Part shown: piece by piece, positions 33,732-46,600 of the stretch
How positions within the stretch are numbered: the stretch's first letter is position 1
Layout: each line of letters starts with the position of its first letter
DNA from: Holothuria scabra
Lineage: Eukaryota; Echinodermata; Holothuroidea; Aspidochirotida; Holothuriidae
Direction of reading: 5' to 3'
Assembly (NCBI GenBank): GCA_037179385.1
Contig: CM074196.1
Location: 29,595,986 to 29,659,985 of the forward strand
DNA length: 64,000 bases
Notes under the pieces: generated by a model
Seen by the model: only the letters and a program-made list of their open reading frames with translations
The model's database searches: none
Told to the model about the DNA's origin: nothing
Program-made: the position numbers and the translations under genes

Positions 33732-35084
33732 TTCACGATCATTGCCATCTACCTACTTTCCAATACATAGATTTTCTGTATAAAAGCAATAGAATTCAAA
33801 TATGATTTCATATGAATGTTCTGTTGTATTTTTACGACAAACGTCTTCGAAGAAAAGGAAGTACGCAAGAAAAACTCCTTCCTTATCCCGATCCGGAATA
33901 ACTTCTTAAAAAGTGCTTTCGAATCTTTGGCAAAGAGTAAAAAAGCGAAAGCCCAGCGTTCGTTGTTCCTAAAGACATTATAGTCTCCTTTCCACCCCAA
34001 CTCAGAATCTACGTGTCCAAAGGGTGCTCCCAGTGTTGAAAGTAATATTACAACTTTAAAAGTTCCTTTAGCGCCTAAGGAATACATATATTTATTTCAG
34101 TTTTATCTTAGGCAAACTTGTTAATTCCATTTAATCATAAAATATAGTTTTATTAACAAAACCTCGTGCCGTATACCTTCAGCACTTTGAACTATACACC
34201 TTTGTGTCTTTAGTATTAAGCGGTTCTGTCAAAAGCTTCAGCAGACTTTTGACACTTTACAATCGAAAAAGTTTCCTTTCCTTGCTTTTCACTCCACTGA
34301 TTGGTCAAAAGTTACAATGACGTTATTGTTATATATCCTCGTATCCTGTACGTGGTCCTTTGCCACAGGAAAATACAAAGACCACTCCCTCCTGAAAAAA
34401 CACAAACAGCTAGTTGTTGAGAATGTTAATGTTTAACTTACAAATTTATTGGCAAACAAATACATTAATAAGGAAAGTTTTAATTTATCCAAATTTTCTT
34501 ACGGAAAAATATTTTCAGTATTGCAATCCTCTCCACCATTTACAATGTTTTATTGCTAAATTATGTTATTTCTGTATTAACCAACGTACATAATAAAGAG
34601 GTAAGCAGAATAATCCTATATGGTACACATTTGTTATGGACTTAGTAGATATGGTAATTTGTGATTCCTTCGCAATATACATACAATATTTTCACCAAAA
34701 ACAATAAACATTCCAATCTTTTTTATTTCTGACAGGAAAATCGAGCGCGAGATCCATACGAGGATACAGACGGTTGGAAAATATTTCGGTCAAAATGAAT
34801 GCTAACCGTTGATGAGACAAGGACAGGGTTTGTTTGTGGTTGTGTTGCAGTTACATACATAACATGCGGTAGCAAAACTATAAAACATTGGCGGCAAGCG
34901 TAGCCACGTTACTCGTAAGAAAAATTAGGAGGGAGGTTATACACTGTTGAAATCGTTGTTAATATACACAACGAAAAATGGAGAGATACGTTAAGATTAC
35001 AGAAAATACCGGCAAATATTTGCCCGTACTTTTTTGTAATCTTTGTATATCTTAATTTTTTTGTTTTGTAAGTGTACAAATTTA

Positions 35085-35240
35085 GGGGCGATGCGCACTG
35101 TTTAACAACAAATTTCCTCACTGGCTAACGATAAATCTTATCCCTGACTTAATCCCTAACCCGAGCAAAGAATACAATCGATACAATACAATGGTAACAG
35201 CCAAACAAGAAACACCTTGTTAAACAGTGCGCATCTACCC
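35085..35240. mobile_element. 156-bp MITE, GCGCACTGTTTAACA ends, 8-bp TSD
   Basis: Left end GGGGCGATGCGCACTGTTTA, right end TTGTTAAACAGTGCGCATC-TACCC; flanks CAAATTTA (35077-35084 and 35241-35248). The internal stretch GAATACAATCGATACAATAC is shared with the copy at 10011-10165. The 8-bp duplication points to hAT. Confidence 0.75.
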
Positions 35241-35678
35241 CAAATTTACAGTCATTTTTAACAGTGATGTTGAGATTAAGTCCTCTTCTCTTAAACATGC
35301 TTAATTCTTCAACCTACTTTTCAAGGAAGAGTGCATCTTTGCCCACCTTATGAAATACTTAATATAAATTGTAAAACTTCGTTTCTGTACAACTTCAAAA
35401 ACATGGTGCTTCTTCTTCTTCTTGAAAGAGAAAACGTCTTGAAATTTTTACGGTCTTCAGATGAACTTTATTGCTACTGTTTATATGATTTTGAAGTATG
35501 CACGTATACGAAATTATACAATTTATGTTAATTATAACTTTTTATTATAAATGTTATTGTTATTATAAATAAAAATTGTAATTATGAATTAGTAGTAAAC
35601 CGCAGGTAAACACTCAGAACAGCCGGAGCATGGCTGTCCGGTATGCTTACCTGTGGTGTTCTTTAATGTAACTCTTAC

Positions 35679-35805
35679 CATAACTAAAGTGGGAAAATCT
35701 GCCCAAAACGAGAAGTTCGGAATAACCTCAACACCCTTCGCTCCTCGGATGAACTTCATGTAAATTATACCACCGATGAAATACACTGTAGCAACACAGA
35801 CGAAT
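35679..35805 (-). CDS. Copy 2 membrane exon: TM helix and juxtamembrane tail
   Basis: Acceptor CCTATAAG|ATTCG, donor GTTATG|GTAAGAG, 127 nt. Encodes FVCVATVYFIGGIIYMKF, then IRGAKGVEVIPNFSFWADF and PTLVM. If the donor were not used, translation would continue about 25 codons into the intron before a stop; the conserved GTAAG in both copies argues for splicing. Confidence 0.82.
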
Positions 35806-37509
35806 CTTATAGGCGTATATTGAAGAGAAAAAGAAAAGAAACGTTGGCGGTAAGTTATGTCAGTTAACTAAATCTACTTACACAAACCTTAAAATACAGA
35901 CACGTAGCCAAGAAGGGCCATAAATACCAATCGAACGCTTACTCTAAGTCAAGAATAAAGACAAGCTCGATTTTGTTCTTTTAGGCTATGTTTATGATGT
36001 CTAGTAATCTATTTTCTCTAATTAAATCCGCCTTTACATACAACCAGTCTGGTTATACCACGTATACCCAATCTCCAGGGCTAAGTGATGCGGCCGATAG
36101 GGAGCACATACTGCCATATAGACGAATTCAAACAGTCAAGTGATTGGTCTGATTTTGTTCGGACATAACTGGGGTCCATTACCTGCAGTATTTCAATTTC
36201 CTTGCTTACCATGATTGAACACTGAATTGCATGTTGATTCTCTTAAGTTAACTGAATATGAGGGCTCGAATTTCATGTAGCCTACGAAGACGATGGAACC
36301 CACTTATGGCTGCCAACAGTCACTAAGCGCTGATCGGATTCGTCTATAAGGGTTATCATCACCATCATATGTACAGACGAGGACAACAGAGCAGGGGCAT
36401 TATTTTGGCGGAAAATACTTCTCAATACCCTCATGACCTTAACCTGTGAGTTTTTTTTTCTGTTCAATAACATTCTATTCAAAGCACCATCACATCATCA
36501 ACACAGCGAATGTCCAGTAATGCTCAGACAAGCATTCACTGTTTAAGACAACCTTTGATAGATCATCAAAAAAGTCACATGATTTTCATTTTTGGGGTGT
36601 GAAATGTGGTAAAACCTGTTTAATTTATTCTTAACGAATATATTTACGAGAGTTGAACGATTACGCCAGTGTGTCATCTGAGAATAAAGGATAAAATTAT
36701 AAGAGATCGCGATCCTGGGGTGAGAATTGCCCGCCCACATTTGGATCATTGGGTAACTTGGGTACAATCACACCAGGGAGCTGCCACTCTAACAATCAAT
36801 ACTGTTCCGATTTTTACTTCGTTTTTCAAGATTTAAAAAATACCAAGCGTTTTTTCCCAACTCAGTCCATCCTGTTACAGACGTTTTCATAAGATCTTTA
36901 CAAATTACACCATCCAATGAGCTGCAAGAGCGCACTGCATCAACAACTTATATAAAACTTTGTACTAAACAAATTAAATAACGTTTTATTAATTAATGGA
37001 TACCAACGCTATAACTAATTCACAAATTTGCTGATGTTACCCCTATATTCTTTGCAACCCCACCCGCCCACCACGCACCCTGCATCAATGTAAACCACTC
37101 CCTTCCCTGAAAATCTTAGTGTTCCTTCACAGTGCTGTATGTAATGGAATTGACTCATACGCTAGGGTATTTTTCATGAAATAGGGGGCTAAACTGGAAA
37201 CTCGGACACTTTTTCTCAGTGAAATGTACACAACAACAGCTACATATACGATAGGCATTTTGAAAAGCCTACTGATTTGAAATGAACGTAATTGCCCAAA
37301 ACACAAGGTGGTATTTAAAATAAACTATTTACTATTGGGTCATACACCTGCTTATTTACAAAAAAAAAAATATATGTTTTTTTTAATGTAAACCATGCTG
37401 TCTGTTTTAAGTATAAAGGTACGTATACTAGTCATATATCACATGTTATTCCGCTCTTTCTTTGTTTTTTTTTTTTGTTTTTTGTTTCATCATCACCACC
37501 ACCACCACC

Positions 37510-37601
<92 letters not shown>

Positions 37602-40600
37602 TATCATCATCATCATCATCATCAATCGTCGTCGTCGTCGTCATCATTTTGCTTAATTGATACTCACATTATACATACAATGCTGCCAAAGCTCAGTTTC
37701 TCGTTAGTACCAGTAGCTGGATCGATATCTGAGGAACAGCCACCAAAACAACAACAATGTGATGAAAGCGACATCATCTACGAGATAAAACATACCCAAG
37801 TAAAATTTGAAGAAAAAAATGAATTTAATAAGAAGCAGGGATGTAGGCTCAATTTAATCATTTTTCTCCTCGTTTTCTCTTACATTTAAAATTCTTCCGT
37901 TTTTCTTGACAAACTTATTAGTGGCACTTTGTAAAGACATGGTAGCAGGGACCATTTTTGAATTTTGATGTATAAAATGTTACATATGCAATGTAAAAAG
38001 TAAACTGCCTCAAGTATTCTGTAAGATTGTTTATTCCAGAAGGTCCTCACAATGTTCCGAACCCCACAAGAAATGATGCACTTTCTTCAGTTGCAGGCAC
38101 AATTCTAAACATGGGCAACTATTGTTACAAAATCTGGAGTGAATCTCCAAATGATATCAAACTTTATAGATCTTTTGCTACTTTTACAGAAAAAATTAAA
38201 CCTCATTTGATAAACAATTAGGCCTACTCTGCTTAAGTTTTATTCCAAGTAGGACCCCCTCCTTTTACCAGTTCCTTTTGGCTTTAATACATGTTAAGTG
38301 TTCTGTTTTCTAATCCTTTTATCTTTCTTTTTTTGTTACTTTAAATGTAGCAAGCTATGATAAATAAACATATCACTGCTTTTCTAGCGTCCTGTTTATA
38401 ACTTTACATTTCACCACGCAAGTTGTTTTTATAAGCATCTTGTATATGTGTTTATAAACGAAATACACTTAACAGAACTGAACATATCTTTTTAGAAAAC
38501 TAACATTTTGAAGGAGTTCAAGACCGGTGTTTCTTCAACAATGCATTTTGTTAAAAGGTCTGATTTTTGCTATGGTTGCAAACAAGAATGTGGTGTTCTA
38601 AGTGCTTGAGGGTTGGTGATTTGATGTCTCATATTTTTAGCTTAAAGTGACTTTTTACACATGTCAAAAGTTAAAACTCCCTCACAGGCGCGTAGCCAGG
38701 GTTATGCCATGGGGGAGAGGTTGGTGTCATGGGAAGGGGGATTTGGGGCACGACATGAGGGAAAAGTCTAAGGATACAGAGAAAAACCGTTATTTTTAGG
38801 TGTTTTTTGCATTGCAAGGTTGGGTCATGAGGGTTCTACCCCCACCTCCACGCCCCGACCCCCCCCCTTGGTTACGCCACTGCTCCCTCATTTAAATGTT
38901 AAAGGAAAAATAATGAAGACTCAACTTTAATAGAACAATGGAAGTTACGGATTATTGCCGGTAAGAATGAATTAAAATTCAATTTTAGCCGTCAATCAGC
39001 CTCAAAGTTCGCCAAGTTTAAAACAACACTAAAAAAGATCTCTTATGAGCCGATGTGCACTGTTTAAGAAGAAATTTCCTTACTGGCTCACAATGGCGCT
39101 AATATACTTAACCTAACAACGAACAATACAATACCATACTCTACGATACGATACGACATGACACGACATGACAAAACACAACACAACACAACCGACACAA
39201 CACGACACAACAAAACACAACACAACACAATAAAATAGCAACTGTTAATTTAAATATTTAGTGAGTATTAGCTGAGCCAGTGTGGGTATACCAGGGTTGT
39301 CCAACCTACGGCCCGCGGGCCACGGTCCGGCCCGCGAAAAGGTTGCGTCCGACCCGTCAGAAATAATCTATATTGCAAAATCATTCAATAAGCAGATCAA
39401 TTGATGAGGCTTCGCCGTCCGCTATGACATGCTTACTTTTGAATGAAATAATTCATTTCAAATGTCTGCTACATGTAGCTACATTGGAGTGTTGTCCACA
39501 GGGGCGGGTTGAGAATGATTCAGGGGGAATATGAAAAAAAGTTTGTCCGAATATTCTGCCCAAAACCATCAATTTTTGCTAAAATTTATTTATTTATTCA
39601 ATCAAACACGAAAATGAATCAGTGTTTCCTGCGCACAATGATTGCATTTTATTTCCTTGGGCGTCGGGAAAAATTGAAAAAAAAAACGAGTATAGAATGC
39701 GGCCCCTCGTCCATCATAACCATTACATGTGGCCCACCGCTGCGAAAGGTTGGACAACCCTGGGGTATACTGATATATTTGCAAACTTTCTTAAAATACG
39801 GTAGTTCGTTCAGTCGGAAGGACTGATCTTCTACAAGGCACTGGATAAGAGAAATAAACGTACAGAAATGATAAAAGAATAAACTTGAGTCACATAACGA
39901 GAAAACAATGTGACGATGGTTTATTGAACATACAAAAGTCTAAGAAAAAATAACCCCTTGAAAAACAGTGGGAGAAAACCACTGTAAATAAACGAAATGC
40001 AAAACATATTAAATGATTAAACCAAGTAATAAAAGAAGAAGGAATAAGTAAAAGTTATATGGAAAAAAATAACATGAAAATACCAAAATACAAACTTAAA
40101 CAAGTTATAGTGCATACGCAAAAAAAAAAAAGAAAAAGAAAAAGAAAAAATAAACAATAAGTGAGTAAGCTAAAATTAGAAAAAATGTCCAGTTCATTGG
40201 GGCAACACTTTGCGCTATCTTCCAACTTACATTTAAATGTTGAAAGGGATATATAGCACTTAAGGTCGTGCACGATCTAGACTATTTCCTAGTTTTGTTC
40301 CTCTAAAAGTAAAAGACTTACACTTTGGCATTAAAAACGTTAAAATTTTATCAGATTATTGTCTTGTATCGTTAAAGAATTTGCAAAGATAATTAGGAGC
40401 TAGGTCATTCATACATAGAAAAACTGAATCATATTATTTTTCTTTATTTTATCTCTCATTACTGAGAGAGTTGTTAGTTCAGACTCCTGTGCTCTTATTA
40501 CTAGAGTTACTAGGGTACGCACAATACCGGCACAACAGCGAACAACGCGGTCATTTTAATTTTAAAAAAGACTAATATTCCATAAAGATTTTCAATTAAT

Positions 40601-43600
40601 AACTTTTTTTTCAAAACGTTTTGGTCATGTCCTTTCTTGCAAGCTCAGTGGCGCGCCATAATTTTAAAAGTAGGGTCAGGAGAAAACGTTGGGATAAGGG
40701 ACTCTCGCACACAGCGCCAAACCTATGTACCTCTGGATGAAAAAATTACGTCTCTGGAGAGGTGCTATTTATTATTTCGGTTAACCCAAATTCTAACTGA
40801 CCTAACTTGAGGTGCCGATTTATGATGATGAGATCTGGAAATGACAAGTGTATTTTATATGTTTTATATATTTGTCGTAAGAAATACCAGATCATCAAGA
40901 GACACCGAGAGCTACAGTACTACTTTGATTAATTGTCTGTCATAAAATTCCAAATTTCTCCAATGTAAGCTCTTGAAATATTTTGTCTAAAAGGGCAACA
41001 AAGTATGGCGGACTTTGGAAACTTCGTCGGAGAGACTCTGTTCGTAGGCCTAAGGTAACATTATTTAGCAACAACGATGTTCAGTCGCCGTGCAATCACT
41101 CTCAGATTTGCCAATGTAGGAAGTACAGATTCTTCAGTTATCCTTCAACTTTTCATATTTTTTTACAGGAAACACATTATCCAAACATTTGTCTCAAAAA
41201 GGAAACAATTTCGGCGCGCTTCGCATATTACATCCTTAATACAGTGGTGTTCACACTTTAGAGAAAAAATTGGAAAATTTGGGCGCTTGCACGTTTCCCC
41301 TCAAAAAGTTCTGTCTATCCCTCTGCTGTTTAGCTTATTACAAGCCTGAGAAATGCCATTTCCGACTCTCTGAGTGGTCGTGATATTTTAAAATTTTCTG
41401 TTCGCTCCTCACCAACTGAAGGTGGCGCTCCGATTAGATAGTCTTTCCCGCAAGTCTTTATATTTCAGGCAGAGAGTCATTTACTTACCATAATAAATCG
41501 CTTTTATATACACCTATCATCAGACACCTTTCAACCATGTCAGTTAGTAGTCTCTGTATATGGATTCATTAGTTATTGAAGTGTCAAAATGTTATCAGTT
41601 CTCCTCATTTTGCAGAGGCATAGATATATCGGAAGTGTTGCCTTATGTAGAACGGCTGGCAAAAACGATTTCCACATTTTTCAGTGCGCTGTTTCAATTG
41701 AAAAAATTAGTTATTACATACAATTTTTTTATTTTTTAAATTTCGTTCTTCCTGGTAGGAAAAAAATTATCATAAAATTAGCCTTTTGGTCAATGTGATA
41801 GGGTGTATGAGGTGCATAGTCCAAGAATTGCAGCCCCCCCCCCCCCCCATGCTTCCTATGCTACTGTGCGTTCCAGAGTCGTGCATATCTGTACATACGG
41901 CTCTGATGCGCACCGCAAAGTCTTTGTCTGAAAACACCTCTATAGGCACCGGAAACTCGGCATTTTATATTGGTTTCTATTAATTTACACCTCACTCGAT
42001 TCTCTACATATAAATGTCTTTTACATGTGTTTTCAAGTAAATTAAACTTTTTTTCAAGTATGACTTCGTGCCAGGCCATCCATGGTACCATAGGCAGTTA
42101 CACTGGGAAAATAAAAATGTAGAGCAAATTAGGTCCATTCCCCCCCAAATAAGAAAGGTTGCCTTTTACATATCCTCCGGAAGCCGTTTTTTACACCATA
42201 ATGTCAGCACGGATTGACAACGACCGGTTTTCTTATTCCCAGCATGCATCACGTAAGCCTATGAACTTGAACATGGACGTGGACGAGAGGACGTGCTCCA
42301 AATAAACTACACAATGACAATATCTGGTATTGTCATATTGGGGTGTGGACTACGAAACACTGAAATTGGTTGGGATTAAGGAACTGGACAACAACTTCCA
42401 AGTTGGATAAGATGACAGTGTCGAGTTGATCATCTTCGCGGAATATGACTTAGGCTACCGTAAGTAAACTCTGTAGATAGGATAATAAAGTAATTCCGTA
42501 CAGTGATAGACTCATTGAGCTTATATAAACAAGTGCATTCACAACGTTGATATTATTATGTTAAAAGATTGGGAATCAAGGTATGATAAAATCTTAGATT
42601 TTCTGCAGAAAAAAATGAAATAAGCGATATAGTTGAGGCAAATTAGTTCTGGCGGTTGATATCAAACAAACATTTTAGGCTTTAGGGAATAGTAATTTTG
42701 AGCGGTGCAAAAAAGGATTCTGGACCACCCAACCCCAACTGTTTTGACAACTACAGTTTGTAACAGTATTCGTATGTTTTAAACGTGTATAACCAGGCCG
42801 AAAACTCACGTAAAGGTTAGGAGTGATTTCGCCGATGACTTCCAAGGTATCTTCTAGATCAGCTTCTTGACAGTGTAGAGTGACAATTGTAACACTGGTA
42901 AGAGAAAAACAAGAAATCACATTTGTGAAGTCATTAGATAGATTACCGTACCTTAAAACGGTTAAATTCACCGTGGTTAAATTTATATCTAAAGGCCAGG
43001 CGTGTGGCCATAACTTTGTCAAGGTGGTGGGGGAAACCTGTAGGCAGATAATCAAAGCGCAGCGCCACCACTTAAAGTTGTCGTGAATCATGATACCGGA
43101 AAATTTTAGCCAAAAGAGCCTTCTACATGAAATGGCTTTTTAGAACTAGTAAAACTCTTTGACTGAAATTTAAAATTCACTTTGAGAAACCCCTAATGTT
43201 AAGTTCAATGTGCGTTATGATGTGAAACGTGGTTAAGAATACTTAACATACAAAAAACGTTGACTTTTTGGTTTCGCAATTATTGACGTCCCTGTTCGCT
43301 GTGATAAAACGCTGAGAAAACGTTATTTCGTAATAAAACATACGACAATAGCTTGTAAAATAAAATAACTGTTTCGGCGTGTCATCATAATAAAAAGTAT
43401 TGACATTATACTGTGAAAAAAGCCAAACAAGAAGAACACAGATTGGCTTTAAGTTTCATCAGAACTAGATCTGATTAACATGCAGCCGTCCCCCTTTATC
43501 TGAAAACGCAGTTCTTTAGAATATATATATTCTATATATAGAATTTAGTAACGGCTCAGAATACTTTATTTTCGGTTATTGCTGCTGAGGTACAGCGATG

Positions 43601-46600
43601 TATTTGTGAAGATAGCTTGTATCCAATGGTAAGTTGCTTTGTCTACCTACAAAATTCCCTGCCTCGAGAGGAATATAAATTCCAGGAAGGATACTTCAAC
43701 AGCTTAAGTTCGACAAAATACGAGTGGTCGATGATTTTCCAAAGTTTGTGTTAGAGGTACAAGCACTCCCTCATCTTTTTAGAGTATCCAAGTTACGTCA
43801 TTGACGCTTATCCGGCACGGATTTGTGTTAATTGTTGAAATTTGCAAAAGACAACCGTTTCTCTTAATAAGAAACTTCTAGAAATGACCCATAGATGGCC
43901 ATTACGATTGCATGGGAATCGCACCGGATACAACATGGTGCGAGTCTAGCAGAGTTGTAACGAGTCATGACTCGAGTCACAAATTTCCAAAAGGGAAATG
44001 ACTCGAGTAATTGTATCATGATTTACCTCGTAGAAATAGTACAGTGGCTCGAGTTATTGACTCGACTCGAGTCACACTAAAATTAGCAAATGACTCGACT
44101 CGACAGCAAAATTGGGTGACTCGTTACAACTCGTTACTGGAGTCCTGAGTCTAGTGCACCGTCAATCAAAAAAATGTACAATTAAAGCTAAAGCAACGAT
44201 GGTCAGTGTATTACACAGGAAAGCATAATGCACGATTGGAGGTCAGTTCAAGCAATTTAGGAGGGCGCACAGCGAATGCACCCAGCGCATATACCCCCCG
44301 GAATGCATCATACTGTTCTAACGCACAACTTCAGAGTTGTTTAACATTGCTCATTTATGCACAACCGTATTTTAACTTACCTCACCTTAACTTGAAGTTG
44401 TGTAGTAGACTGTCCTGCTTAATGATTGGCTGTTCAGAGTCATGTGACAACAATTTTTCTGTTCTTGACCTTTAAACCTAACAAAAATTATCCTTGATCA
44501 CGGTCTAACGTCATGACTAGTTACAATGTAGTCAAGGATGTATAATCTTGCAAGTGTGTGGAATTTTGTTACCCGACAAATATTCAGACATCTATATTCA
44601 ACAGTAATCACCACAAAAGTGACTTTTCTTCTAACCTGAACTGCTAAACGAGTAGTTTAGCATTTACATATTATTAAACAAAACAATAGATTCAAAAAGC
44701 GAAAACGAGGTGCTGGAACAAAAAGTTCAGTATTTTCTCTCAAACTCTGATTGCCCCTTTAAATAATAACATTTAAAATGGCACAACCCTCCTCCCGAAA
44801 ATGGAGCAGCCCAAGATGAATGCGTAATCCCTCTCGGAGTGATTAATGCGGGAAAACGATTGGTCACCTGACCGAAATCGGACAGATAGAAGTTGAGAAT
44901 TATTACCAAGCACGAACGAATAAAGCCTTTAAACTTACACAAGGCTCCCATTAATCTCCGCAGGTCCAATGTACTGAATAATTGGTACCTTTTGAGTCTC
45001 GTCAAACGCAAATGATGCAGTATCAGCTAAACCAATCGAGACGTCGTTCTCCTTCTGAGCATCTGACCTGCAGACCTGAACATGTACAAAAACTTTGTAA
45101 CATTCTTTAAAGCGACATATTGAGTTGATTTGTTAAATTCACCAAATTTGTCCTTGTATTTTTTTCATACGACATACTAATAGCAAATGGTGAAACTTAC
45201 ATAACCCCATATCCTACATATAAATACATTTTCCTTAGTCAATACTTAAAAACTCACCCTACGCCATGCATGATTCCGTCCCTCATTTTTCATTGGGGCC
45301 TGTGGCTCCGAGCCCCCGCTTCCTATGCTGCGGCTTTTGAGCTTTAAATGAAACCCAAAGTCTGTGGCTATCGCAATTAGCGAAAATTTCTCGTTAGCGA
45401 GCGACATGTAGAGATGATCACTAACATAGAATTTAGTGAAATTGGCCCCTGGTTCGCAGCCAGACATGGTCCAGGATCCAAATGTGTAGCGCTGCATTAA
45501 GTCAATGGCAAACTTCAAACTCTCTATTCTCTATGGGCGGGTTTCTATCCTGTTCACTCTGAAAATGCTTAAAGCTTCGATAACTTTTCTTGAGGTTACT
45601 GTCTCAAGTATTAAATACCCTGACTACTGTTTCCCTGTTTGCCTGGGACAATTTCTATGCCGGTGAAAATATCGAGGGCAGTTGTTTTTTTCTAATCAGT
45701 GATTCCTCGGCTAGTAATTAGTCTCCCATCTCAACAGATCAATAATATCCCACAGTAAGCACATTCAACTCTAAGTCGGCAGTACGTTGTGGAATAAAAC
45801 AGCTAGTTATAAGGGATATTAACAGGCAGGAAGATTCTAAAAAGGTTCAAGGTACCACGCCATTTACCCCCCCCCCCCCAACTTTTTAACCCCCCTATAG
45901 AGAAAAAATACATATGGGACACATCAAAGCTACGTGTTTCAAACTTTAAAGTTTCATCAAACAATTTCAGTTCCTTACAGCAGCATATTTGCAGTTTCCT
46001 TGATCAAACGGGTAGCAAGGATTATAGCTGTAGAGCCCTGGATCACCCGACGGAGAGGAACTTTCTTGATACCCCCACCTATAATTAAAACAATAAAAAG
46101 AAAGATGGTATGAAGCATACAATTACAATCGACGCCAAAACAAATGAAACAAAGTCCATCCAAACCAGATCATGTGTTAAGTTGCCTTTTATCCATCCAT
46201 CCATCCATCTCAGTCTCACCTAACCCAACCCACATGTTAGCCGTCCCCCCCCCCTTTATACCCCACTTCAATGTTGGTTGGGGAAAAACTAAACAGTCCT
46301 GAGTATAAAAACAGTGAAAGGGGGGAAGGAGTTTGCTTCATTTGCTTTTGGCGGCGATTGTAGACTTTTATCAAATAGGAGTTCAAAAACTGAGGAGTTA
46401 GAAGAGAGTATGACGGGACCTAACGCTTAAAGGCATATTTTCATCATCCCAAACAGTTCCAATTCTCCCAACCTACTTAATTCTAGCCCCTCCTACATTT
46501 ATCTAAAACTCATCTAAATCCAGACACAATCCTAGTTTATTGCTTCATGGCTTGTCTCAGTGGCCATACAAGTCCATAATGTGTAATCAAGACACTCTCA

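Noticed and set aside
33749..34087. 112-codon minus-strand ORF
   Set aside because: No recognisable motif; the only acceptor near its start gives a frame that stops quickly. Probably chance.
35882..35943. 62-nt candidate exon 5 in copy 2 (phase correct)
   Set aside because: It leaves a 76-bp intron, lacks the expected F-x-x-x-T-x-x-x-C pattern and has no splice-compatible match in copy 1; kept only as a lead in findings.
37395..37889. 164-codon ORF with a long polyhistidine run
   Set aside because: It is produced by the (CAC/CAT)n microsatellite; other frames through it are equally open, and no domain flanks it.
42675..43091. 138-codon ORF taken as one gene
   Set aside because: Only 42810-42894 is conserved with the paralogue and bounded by splice sites; the rest is intron read-through.
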